A stretch of DNA of 12,105 bases from DASRHG01 sp035650655 (GTDB taxonomy: Bacteria > Desulfobacterota > Binatia > DP-6): positions 1 through 12,105 of the forward strand of contig DASRHG010000040.1 in the NCBI GenBank assembly GCA_035650655.1, in the 5' to 3' direction. Made by a program: the position numbers and the translations under genes. How positions within the stretch are numbered: the stretch's first letter is position 1; the number at the start of each line of letters is the position of its first letter. The notes beneath the pieces were generated by a model that saw only the letters and a list, made by a program, of their open reading frames with translations, was not told where the DNA came from and searched no databases. Positions 6,146-12,105 of this stretch are shown here, piece after piece.

Positions 6146-6931
6146 GTGCGGCTCAGCGGGCGGGTGGCGATCGTCACCGAGTGCGGCGAGTGGGAGAGCT
6201 ACGGCGTCGTGTGGGCCCGCGCGCTCGCGCGCGAGGGCGCCTCGGTCGTCGTCGCCGACCGGGACGCCGGGCGCGCCGCGCGGGTCGCCGCGCAGCTCGC
6301 CCCCGCGCCCACGCTGTCCGCCGCGCTCGACGTCGGCAGTCAGGCGAGCTGCGACGCGCTCGCGACCCTGGCCCGCACGCGCTTCGGCCGCATCGACGCC
6401 CTCGTCGCGACGCACCACCTGTGGCACGACCTCCGCCTCGACGACGCCTCGGACACGTACCTCCACGAGGTCCTCGACTGGAATGCCGTGAGCCTCCTCC
6501 GCCTGGCACGCGCCGTCCTGCCGGCGATGCGGGCGCAGGGCGGGGGCCGCATCGTCTCCCTCTCCTCGATCGGCGCGTGGGAGCTCGGCGGCCGTCTCGC
6601 GCAGCGCGCCGGCGCGACCGGGACCGTGCCGAGCGTCGCTTATGCGGCCTCGAAGATCCTTCAGAACGGACTCACGCGCCTCCTCGCGACCGCGCTCGGT
6701 CCGTTCGGCATCACCGTCAACGCGATCGCCCCCGGCATGATCGCCTCGCCGGCGACCCTCGCTCGCCTCTCGGCCGCGGAGCGGGATGCGTTCGTCTCGC
6801 GCACGGCGCTCCGCCGCCTGCTCGCGGTGGAGGACACGGCCGGCGCCCTGCTCTTCCTCGTCTCCGACGACGCCGCGATGATGACCGGTCAGGTGCTCGT
6901 CGTCGACGCCGGACTCGTGATGCGGGGCTGA
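6146..6931 (+). CDS. Divergent SDR oxidoreductase with altered cofactor motifs
   Basis: A 261-residue SDR-fold protein. The core is clear: VRLSGRVAIVT at the start, Asn113, Ser140/141 (SLSS), Tyr166 and Lys170 (YAASK), GITVNAIAPGMI at 188-199 and a typical FLVSDDAAMMTGQVLVVDAG end. Two marks are broken. TGxxxGxG is replaced by TECGEWESYG with about two extra residues, and NNAG by ATHH (88-91). The loop between the catalytic Ser and Tyr is about 12 residues longer than usual. Asp38 after strand two suggests NAD if it binds a cofactor. It may be an active enzyme with an unusual nucleotide loop or a non-canonical member; the substrate is unknown. GTG at 6146 is chosen over GTG at 6128 because it gives the normal SDR front end. 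It is transcribed away from the other SDR and ends 4 nt from the stop of the next gene. Confidence 0.85.
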   Translation: MRLSGRVAIVTECGEWESYGVVWARALAREGASVVVADRDAGRAARVAAQLAPAPTLSAALDVGSQASCDALATLARTRFGRIDALVATHHLWHDLRLDDASDTYLHEVLDWNAVSLLRLARAVLPAMRAQGGGRIVSLSSIGAWELGGRLAQRAGATGTVPSVAYAASKILQNGLTRLLATALGPFGITVNAIAPGMIASPATLARLSAAERDAFVSRTALRRLLAVEDTAGALLFLVSDDAAMMTGQVLVVDAGLVMRG

Positions 6932-6935
6932 CGCG

Positions 6936-7151
6936 CTACCGGACGACTTCGCGGCATTCCTCCGGGCTCACGAGGAAGACGCAGTCCTTCTTGTACCGAT
7001 ACTGCGTGTGGGCCCTGACGACCGGTCTGCCGGGCGAGTCGTCGTCCTTCGCCATGACGAACGCCGCGGCGATGCACGCAGCGACGATGAGCGCGCCGGC
7101 GCCGATCCAGGTCGCAATCGTCGCGAGCGGGACTTCGGATCGCCTTCCCAT
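6936..7151 (-). CDS. Single-pass membrane microprotein, 71 aa
   Basis: Not recognised. A short basic N-terminus (MGRRSE) leads into one hydrophobic helix at about 10-33, followed by an acidic DDD patch and a hydrophilic tail with Cys57 and Cys66. By the positive-inside rule the tail would face the periplasm, where the two cysteines, nine residues apart, could form a disulfide. The ATG at 7151 has a purine-rich AGAGAGGG directly upstream, close but usable. The same frame stays open upstream to 7646, but that part reads as low-complexity Arg/Pro/Ala-rich translation. It ends 4 nt from the stop of the divergent SDR. That it is a real gene is supported by the clean topology only. Confidence 0.5.
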   Translation of the reverse strand: MGRRSEVPLATIATWIGAGALIVAACIAAAFVMAKDDDSPGRPVVRAHTQYRYKKDCVFLVSPEECREVVR

Positions 7152-7329
7152 CCCTCTCTGCTGTGGCGTTCGCGTACGCGTTCCTCCCGCGCTCGCCGGA
7201 GCAATGGCCGTTCCAGCGTGGTGACCGCCAACATGCCGGCCCGCGGCGACGTCGACCGTCGGCCGCTCGTCGGAGCGTGACGGTCGTGGCGCGCGTCCCG
7301 CACGGCGCACGCTTCGTGCCCCCCGTGGG
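7152..7329. other. Non-coding or decayed DNA upstream of the haem-protein relic
   Basis: No intact gene is visible. A GARFV-like stretch in plus frame 2 around 7304-7318, followed by a run of six C (7319-7324) and then the relic in frame 1, may be a frameshifted remnant of the same gene's N-terminus. Otherwise I see nothing in this stretch. Confidence 0.3.
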
Positions 7330-7679
7330 ACGGAGGCCGAGGACGTCGCCGACGGCCTCGGGCCCGTCTTCAACGACACCTCGTGCGCGGCGTGGCACGG
7401 CGGGCCCGCCGTCGGCGGGACGAACGGGCGGCTCGGGACGCGTTTCGGGCGCGCGACGCGGAAGGGCTTCGACGCCATGCCGTACGCCGGCGGCTCCCTG
7501 ATGCAGGACTCGTCGCGCGCCGCCGGACGACGCCGCTCTTCGGGCTCGGCCTCCTTGAGGCCCTCCCCGACGCGGAGCTCCCGCGGCTCGCCGCGCTCGA
7601 GGCGGCCCGCACGCCGGCGATCGCGGCGCTGCCGGCCGGCGAGCACGCGGCGCTCCTCGCCTTCCTCGGAAGCCTCTGA
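7330..7679 (+). pseudogene. Relic of a di-haem oxidoreductase (DUF1111, thiol-oxidoreductase-like)
   Basis: Two reading frames together spell out pieces of one family. Frame 1 (about 7330-7515) gives TEAEDVADGLGPVFNDTSC, then AAWHGGPAVGGTNGRLGTRFG and AGGSLMQDSS. These are N-terminal landmarks of di-haem oxidoreductases (GLGPvFNatSCaaCH, then GGSLlQD). Frame 3 (about 7509-7679) gives VARRRTTPLFGLGLLEALPDA and then AIAALPAGEHAALLAFLGSL with a TGA stop, matching the mid-protein RRTTPLFGLGL block and the extreme C-terminus. The intact family is several hundred residues long; here only about 115 remain. The second haem region is missing, the frame changes near 7510, and the first CxxCH reads CAAWH. 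No start or signal peptide is visible. It would have been a periplasmic c-type cytochrome-like enzyme. Its stop lies 13 nt from that of the convergent acylase gene. Confidence 0.75.
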
Positions 7680-7692
7680 CCGCCGCCGCCCG

Positions 7693-10677
7693 CTAGAGCG
7701 CGCCCGAGAGCCGCATCGGCTTGTAGCGGAACGTCCGGAAGAGGTCCGCCTGATCGCCCATGTGCGGGTCGGCCGTGCCCGACCCGTCGGCGTTGTGCCG
7801 GATGAAGCCCGACTGCCCGGGCGCGATGACGTTCTCGCCGACGATCGGGCGGCCGAGCTCGAGCGCCTGCATGTAGGTGCTGCGGTTCTCCTGCGCCGCC
7901 TTCCCGAAGTGCGTCGGCTGCGTCCCCGTCGCGAGCAGCGGATCCGCGAAGGAGTCGAGGCAGTCGAAGTCGAGGTTCACGGGGGGCGACCACGGCCAGT
8001 GCCGCGGGTCGGGATCGCCGAAGCCCGGCGTGTCGACACGCGCCCCCTGGCAGCTCCGGAAGCCCATGTTCGGGAGCGGTCCCGTCCCCGCCAGCACCTC
8101 CATGGCGTCGAGAAGGCTCTCGACGATGATCTCGTCGCGGTGGCCGCCGAAGTAGTCGCCGGTGAAGCGCTGCGGGACGCTGGATGAGGGGCCGTCGAGG
8201 ATGTGCAGCAGCATGTTGTACGTCGTCTCGTCGAGGAACGAGCCCAGGCCGGGCTCGACGAAGTTCACGGTCCCGACGAACGCCTCGCCCGGGTGCACGC
8301 CGCCGCCCCAGAGGTTCCGCTTCAGCATGTACCACCACTGGAAGAAGATCGACATGCCGGGCTGCCCGTGGGAGGGACCGTACGCCGGGCTGTAGTGCCC
8401 GCCGCCCGGGTAGATCTGGTCGACGTCGGCGAGGAGCGCGTTCCAGTCGTGCAGGACGGCGACGGCGGTCGCGAGCGTCGGATGCGCCGTGGGATCGACG
8501 AGCGGGCTCCCCGCGGCCTGGAGGTGCGCGTACGCGGCCTCGATGCGTGGGATGAGGAACGGCGCGGCAGGACGCACCGTGTCCGTCGAGTCGTCGATCG
8601 TGCCGACGTCGCGCTCGATCTCCTCCATGTCCTTCAGGCTCACGTGGTCGTTGTGCGCGAGGAGGAAGGCGATCCGGTCGGAGCGGTAGATCTGGCCCCA
8701 GTGCTCGTCGTGGCTGTTCCCCTCCTGGATGTACGGCTTCGCGGCGGGCTTCGTGTTCCAGTTCGCGAGCCAGCCCTGCGTCGGGTTGACGGACAGGAGC
8801 GAGCGGCTGAAGGGCACGTAGCGCGCGCCGCCGGGGAACGTGCCCCACTCCTGGCTGCCCGTGCCGTCGGCGGGGAGCCGGTCGTCGAAGCCCGCCGGGA
8901 ACGCGGGGCGCGCCCCGGCGCTCCAGTACGCGATGTTCCCGACCTTGTCGGCGTAGAAGAAGTTGTGCAGCGACACGACCTCGTTCACCGACGCGAAGAA
9001 CTGGTCGAAGCTGCGGTCCTGCGCGAGCTCGAGGAAGCCCTGCACCGTCGACTGCTCGCTCTTCCAGTACGCGGTCTTGTAGCTGAAGGCGCGGGGCGGC
9101 GACGCGGCGAGGTCGAAGGCCGTGACGAAGCCGTGGAAGTGGGCCGGGTCGCAGTCGTTCACGCGGAAGACGTTGAAGAGGACGGGACCGTCGTTCAGCT
9201 GGGGGCCGTTCGGCGCGTAGGCCGGGGGCTTCGAGGAATCCTCGCCGGCGAAGTGGAAGACCTCCGTCCGCCGGTCCATCGGGTGGAACGTCCCCTGGAA
9301 GAGGAACTCGTACTGCGCGTCCGCCGACTGCGGCTCCGGTACCGCGGGCGCCTTCAGCGTCTCGACGTAGAGCGTCGAGTTGTCGATCTCGCCCGAGGTC
9401 GTCGTGAAGGCGAAGTCGGACGTCTGTCCGATGAGCACGCCCGGCACGCCCGCGATGAACATGCCACCCGCCTGCAGGTGGGGCGCCCGGACGTACGCCT
9501 CCCAGTCGATGTTCGGGTTGTCGAAGCCCTCCTGCGGCCCGCCCCACAGGAGCGCGTGGTGCGTCGCGCTGCGCGCCGGGCTCACGACCCAGGCGTTGCT
9601 GCCGGAGTGGAGGAAGACGCCGAAGCGCCGGTTGAGCTCGCGGGCGTGGGCCTGCATGCGATCGGCCGCGGCGAGCGCCCGCTGGACGGACGCCGGATCG
9701 AGCCCGCGCACGAAGTCCCACTGCGCGCGACGCGGGTTCTCGGTCGCGCGCGCGACCGCCGGCGCGACGAGGAGCCGGAGCCGCTCCACGAGCGTCGGCG
9801 CGGCGGGAAGCGGCTCCGCGTCGGCGATCGGGACGGGGGTGTGCCCGCGGATCACGCGGTTCACGGCGCCGGTCGCCGGCACCGTCGTCGGCGCCTTCGG
9901 GTCGTCGAGCCACCGGACGTCTTCGAAGACGTCGCGCGCCGCGTCCGCGGCCGTCTTCCCGGGCGGCGCGCCGTGCGCCGTGAAGAAGCGCGTCAGGTAG
10001 TCGAGGAGCGCCGCCTGTGCGAGCTGGCGCCCGCCGCCGCTCCCGAACCGTCCCGCGAGCAGCGCGCCGATCGCCGCCACGTCGGTGACGCGCCACGCGT
10101 CGGGCCGGTAGACCTTCCGTCCGCCGACGTCGATGATCGAGTAGCGCGCGCCGGCCGGCACCGTTCCGTTGCCTTGCAGCTGGACGACGAGCGGCAGGAA
10201 GAAGAACTCGTGCGGCACGCGCGGCAGCCCCGGTTCGCGGAAGAGCACGTCCGTCTCGGAGTTGATGCCGTCGACGAAGCCCTGCACGAGCGCCTGCTGA
10301 TCGCAGCCGAGCGTCGAGAAGAGGAAGGCGCGCTCCTCCTCCGAGTAGAACTGGGTCCGCGTGTCCTCGTCCGCGCCGAGGAAGTCGCGCCCCACCACCT
10401 CGGCGAGGTTTCCGGTCGCGGCCTTGCGCGTGAACTCCATCTGGAAGAGCCGGTCCTCGGCCTGCGCGACGCCGATGGCGAAGCCCGCTTCGTACATCCC
10501 GTGAGCCTTGATGTGCGGCACCCCGTAGGCGTCCCGCTGGAGCGCGAAGCGGAGGTTCCGCGGGGCGAACGGCCCGCAGCGCCGTGGTGTGCCGCTCGCG
10601 TTCGCCGTGCAGATCGCGCGGGCGGGCCACGCGGACGCGAGGACGAGAGCGAGCGCGACGGCGGCGCGGGTCGACAT
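7693..10677 (-). CDS. Secreted penicillin acylase family protein (Ntn hydrolase)
   Basis: A 994-residue exported amidase-fold protein. Residues 1-21 form a Sec signal peptide ending WPARA; Cys23 and Cys34 follow in the mature N-terminus. The alpha-chain region shows the family signature RDAYGVPHIKAHG (48-60) and GVAQAEDRLFQMEFTRKAATG (69-89). The beta chain would begin at the nucleophile Ser360 in HSG-SNAWVVSP, exposed by autocleavage after Gly359. Other family blocks follow: LLWGGPQ (376-382), GGMFIAGVPGVLIGQTSDFAF and TQGWLANWNTKPA. The family cleaves side-chain amides: penicillins, acyl-homoserine lactones or lipopeptides. The substrate here cannot be read. At 994 residues it is longer than typical members of about 750-850, with a long alpha region before Ser360. 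ATG 10677 is preceded by GAGGGGGG at 6 nt. It stands alone, divergent from uppP. Confidence 0.92.
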   Translation of the reverse strand: MSTRAAVALALVLASAWPARAICTANASGTPRRCGPFAPRNLRFALQRDAYGVPHIKAHGMYEAGFAIGVAQAEDRLFQMEFTRKAATGNLAEVVGRDFLGADEDTRTQFYSEEERAFLFSTLGCDQQALVQGFVDGINSETDVLFREPGLPRVPHEFFFLPLVVQLQGNGTVPAGARYSIIDVGGRKVYRPDAWRVTDVAAIGALLAGRFGSGGGRQLAQAALLDYLTRFFTAHGAPPGKTAADAARDVFEDVRWLDDPKAPTTVPATGAVNRVIRGHTPVPIADAEPLPAAPTLVERLRLLVAPAVARATENPRRAQWDFVRGLDPASVQRALAAADRMQAHARELNRRFGVFLHSGSNAWVVSPARSATHHALLWGGPQEGFDNPNIDWEAYVRAPHLQAGGMFIAGVPGVLIGQTSDFAFTTTSGEIDNSTLYVETLKAPAVPEPQSADAQYEFLFQGTFHPMDRRTEVFHFAGEDSSKPPAYAPNGPQLNDGPVLFNVFRVNDCDPAHFHGFVTAFDLAASPPRAFSYKTAYWKSEQSTVQGFLELAQDRSFDQFFASVNEVVSLHNFFYADKVGNIAYWSAGARPAFPAGFDDRLPADGTGSQEWGTFPGGARYVPFSRSLLSVNPTQGWLANWNTKPAAKPYIQEGNSHDEHWGQIYRSDRIAFLLAHNDHVSLKDMEEIERDVGTIDDSTDTVRPAAPFLIPRIEAAYAHLQAAGSPLVDPTAHPTLATAVAVLHDWNALLADVDQIYPGGGHYSPAYGPSHGQPGMSIFFQWWYMLKRNLWGGGVHPGEAFVGTVNFVEPGLGSFLDETTYNMLLHILDGPSSSVPQRFTGDYFGGHRDEIIVESLLDAMEVLAGTGPLPNMGFRSCQGARVDTPGFGDPDPRHWPWSPPVNLDFDCLDSFADPLLATGTQPTHFGKAAQENRSTYMQALELGRPIVGENVIAPGQSGFIRHNADGSGTADPHMGDQADLFRTFRYKPMRLSGAL

Positions 10678-10697
10678 GATGGGCCCCCCTCGGCGCG

Positions 10698-10727
10698 CGT
10701 CTAGTCGCGAATGCGTCCGGCCGTCAA
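10698..10727 (-). promoter_or_regulatory. Candidate promoter of the acylase gene
   Basis: TTGACG (10727 down to 10722), an 18-nt spacer and TAGACG (10703 down to 10698) on the minus strand. The -35 matches consensus at 5 of 6 bases; the -10 is weak. The start point would fall near 10691, at the edge of the ribosome binding site, which makes this tight. Confidence 0.3.
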
Positions 10728-10810
10728 GCAGCGACGCGGCATGACGGGCTCCCGGTTCGTCGGGATCCTCGCCCCCGGGCCGGCGCTCCGGTATGGGTGG
10801 GGCCCGGCGG

Positions 10811-10818
10811 GGAGGAGG
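10811..10818 (+). promoter_or_regulatory. Strong ribosome binding site of uppP
   Basis: GGAGGAGG lies 5 nt before the GTG at 10824. It rules against the in-frame GTG at 10797 and the out-of-frame ATG at 10793. Confidence 0.75.
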
Positions 10819-10823
10819 AACGC

Positions 10824-11675
10824 GTGCTCACGTGGTGGCAGGCCGTGGTGCTCGGGCTCGTCGAGGGGGTGACGGAGTATCTGCCCGTGAGCTCGACGGG
10901 CCACCTGATTCTCACCGCCGCCCTGCTCCACCTGGACCACCCGGAGACGAAGGACGCGCTCGACGCGTACCTGATCGTCGTCCAGGGGGGCGCGATCCTC
11001 GCCGTCGTCCTGCTCTACTGGCCGCGCGTCGCGCAGATGCTGCGCGGCCTCGTCGGCCGGGACCCCGACGGCCTCCGGCTCGCGCGGAACCTCGCGATCG
11101 CCTTCGCGCCCGCGGCGGTGGCCGGCGCCGTGCTCGGCAAGGCGGTCAAGGCGCATCTCTTCGCCGCCTGGCCGGTCCTCGCGGCGCTCGCGGCGGGCGG
11201 GCTTTGGATGATCCAGCTCGGGCGGCGACCCGCCCGCGGCGGCGCTCCGATCACGGCCCTCTCGTGGCGCACGGCGCTCGGCATCGGCCTCTTCCAGACG
11301 CTCGCGCTCTGGCCGGGGACGTCGCGCTCGATGGTCACGATCGGCGGCGGCATCCTGCTCGGGCTCGGGGCCGTCCCGGCGGCCGAGTTCTCCTTCCTGC
11401 TCGGCCTTCCGACGCTCGGGGCGGCGTGCGCCCACGATCTCGTCCAGGACCTCCGCGGCGCCGCCGCGGCGCACGGACCGTCGATGTTCCACCAGCTGGG
11501 CGCGGTCCCGGTCGCGCTCGGGCTCGGCGTCGCTACTCTGACCGCCGCGCTCGCGGTCCGCTGGCTCGTGTCGTTCCTCGGCCGCCATGGCCTCGCGCCG
11601 TTCGGATGGTATCGCCTCGCCCTCGCCGCGACCCTCGCGGGGCTCTTCCTCTCGGGCATCGTCCGACTCGGCTGA
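10824..11675 (+). CDS. uppP: Undecaprenyl-diphosphatase (UppP/BacA family)
   Basis: A 283-residue inner-membrane protein that removes a phosphate from undecaprenyl diphosphate, regenerating the carrier lipid for peptidoglycan and other envelope polymers; overproduction gives bacitracin resistance. Both signature blocks are intact. EGVTEYLPVSSTGH at 14-27 holds Glu14, Glu18, Ser23/24 and His27 (E. coli Glu17, Glu21, Ser26/27 and His30), and PGTSRS at 164-169 holds Arg168. The length suits the family, and the hydrophobic segments run through the whole protein (for example 47-66, 88-108, 114-131, 150-163 and 225-250). GTG at 10824 is chosen for the GGAGGAGG 5 nt upstream. It is divergent from the acylase gene across 146 nt. 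The next plus-strand gene begins about 64 nt after its stop, so co-transcription is possible but not shown. Confidence 0.95.
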   Translation: MLTWWQAVVLGLVEGVTEYLPVSSTGHLILTAALLHLDHPETKDALDAYLIVVQGGAILAVVLLYWPRVAQMLRGLVGRDPDGLRLARNLAIAFAPAAVAGAVLGKAVKAHLFAAWPVLAALAAGGLWMIQLGRRPARGGAPITALSWRTALGIGLFQTLALWPGTSRSMVTIGGGILLGLGAVPAAEFSFLLGLPTLGAACAHDLVQDLRGAAAAHGPSMFHQLGAVPVALGLGVATLTAALAVRWLVSFLGRHGLAPFGWYRLALAATLAGLFLSGIVRLG

Positions 11676-11684
11676 CCGTCCCAC

Positions 11685-11711
11685 GGCGGTGCGCCGCCGC
11701 GCCGAGGGCGC
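11685..11711. repeat. Tandem small hairpins after uppP
   Basis: GGCGG-TGCG-CCGCC (11685-11698) is followed at once by GCGCC-GAG-GGCGC (11699-11711). Stems of 5 bp are easy to find in DNA this GC-rich, and no T-tract follows. They could mark the uppP mRNA end or be chance. Confidence 0.25.
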
Positions 11712-11739
11712 GGCATGCGGCTTGCGACGCTCGCGTCCC

Positions 11740-12105
11740 GTGGCGGAGCCCGAGCCTTCGACGCTCGTCCAGCACGGCGCCCCCCGACTCCCCGCCGTGA
11801 CCGTCGACGCCTACAGCGCCGAGCTCCGCGACGAGGGCGGATTCGTCGGCGATCGGGCGAGCAGCCGCGCCTTCCGAGCGATCCTCGACGACTGGCGCGA
11901 CGTGCTGCGCTCGGTCGGCGAGGACCCGCTCGGCGCAAAGCCGACCGAGGACCTGAGCAAGAAGACGCTCGACCAGGTCCTCGTCGAGGGCGATCCGGAG
12001 GCGGCCGGCGTCGTCCACGGGGCGATCGAGGACTTCGCGACCCAGCTGGCGGCGGTGGCGGGCCGCTTCCTGGAGCTCGAGGGGTGGCGCGACACGGAGC
12101 GGATC
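11740..12105 (+). CDS. Start of a gene cut by the window edge, possibly ROK-family-like
   Basis: An open frame of 122 codons runs from GTG at 11740 to the window end without a stop. The visible part is acidic, helical and soluble: LPAVTVDAYSAELRDEGGF, AFRAILDDWRDVLRS, EDPLGAKPTEDLSKKTLDQV, then a helix ending EGWRDTERI. It has no signal peptide or membrane helix. From memory this resembles the N-terminal part of a group of ROK-family (sugar-kinase-like) proteins, in which GEDP, LSKK and W-DTERI precede a glycine-rich segment; that segment would lie beyond the edge, so the call is tentative. The start is uncertain: GTG at 11797 gives MTVDAYSAEL, GTG at 11689 is further upstream, and none has a clear Shine-Dalgarno site. 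It follows uppP on the same strand. Confidence 0.5.
   Translation, partial: MAEPEPSTLVQHGAPRLPAVTVDAYSAELRDEGGFVGDRASSRAFRAILDDWRDVLRSVGEDPLGAKPTEDLSKKTLDQVLVEGDPEAAGVVHGAIEDFATQLAAVAGRFLELEGWRDTERI

Noticed and set aside
7477..8187. 236-codon plus-strand frame starting at ATG 7477
   Set aside because: Its first residues (MPYAGGSLMQDSS) belong to the haem-protein relic; after the frameshift it is junk running antisense into the acylase.
7370..10630. Long minus-strand open frame in another frame of the acylase
   Set aside because: Arg/Pro/Ala-rich low-complexity translation with no motif; the overlapping 994-residue frame carries the signal peptide and catalytic serine.
8203..10704. Very long open frame on the plus strand opposite the acylase
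   Set aside because: Composition is Arg/Glu/Val/Gly-rich without domains, and it lies entirely antisense to a gene with clear Ntn-hydrolase motifs. Long shadow frames are expected in very GC-rich DNA.
10775..10807. Inverted repeat CCGGGCC / GGCCCGG upstream of uppP
   Set aside because: A 7-bp all-GC stem with a 19-nt loop is likely by chance at this base composition.
10701..11684. Open frame opposite uppP, highly charged
   Set aside because: Composition is an Arg/Glu artefact of the reverse complement; uppP has both family signatures and a strong ribosome site.
1..12105. Defence system, mobile element, biosynthetic cluster or RNA gene
   Set aside because: No integrase, transposase, terminal repeats, nuclease/helicase modules, synthases or tRNA/rRNA-like structures were visible on either strand.

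Overview
The DNA is very GC-rich: almost every codon in the real genes ends in G or C, and GTG starts are common. A secreted protein with threonine-rich linkers and Myxococcus-type cysteine repeats, a membrane anti-sigma-like protein and a secreted Ntn-hydrolase acylase suggest a free-living Gram-negative bacterium of the deltaproteobacterial or Myxococcota/Binatota kind. That placement is inference from gene style; no rRNA or tRNA gene is visible.

Layout, left to right. Positions 1-241 are a leader with two perfect inverted repeats. 242-2314 (+) is a secreted modular protein: a beta-solenoid-like domain, three Thr-rich linkers and three small Cys modules. 2315-3259 (-) is an RskA-like membrane anti-sigma factor with no sigma gene beside it. 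3401-3712 (+) is a small unknown gene. 3717-6061 (-) is a two-gene unit, an SDR oxidoreductase followed 20 nt later by malQ (4-alpha-glucanotransferase). 6146-6931 (+) is a second, divergent SDR with an altered cofactor loop. 6936-7151 (-) is a one-helix membrane microprotein. 7330-7679 (+) is the frameshifted, internally deleted relic of a di-haem oxidoreductase. 7693-10677 (-) is a large exported penicillin-acylase-family protein. 10824-11675 (+) is uppP (undecaprenyl-diphosphatase). From 11740 the start of another gene runs off the window.

The genes do not form one pathway. MalQ is cytoplasmic glucan metabolism, UppP is envelope carrier-lipid recycling, and the acylase and Thr/Cys-rich protein are exported. 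The region looks like ordinary chromosome with some lineage-specific genes. I saw no defence island, integrase, IS element, CRISPR array or biosynthetic cluster.

The most useful observations are: (1) the haem-protein relic, found by stitching two reading frames; (2) a repeated TA-starting hexamer 7-8 nt before the start codons of four genes without a clear Shine-Dalgarno site, suggesting leaderless transcription and shorter starts for three genes; (3) the SDR whose TGxxxGxG and NNAG motifs are replaced although its catalytic residues remain; (4) the RskA-like protein without a sigma partner; (5) four tail-to-tail gene ends 0-13 nt apart with no intrinsic terminator.
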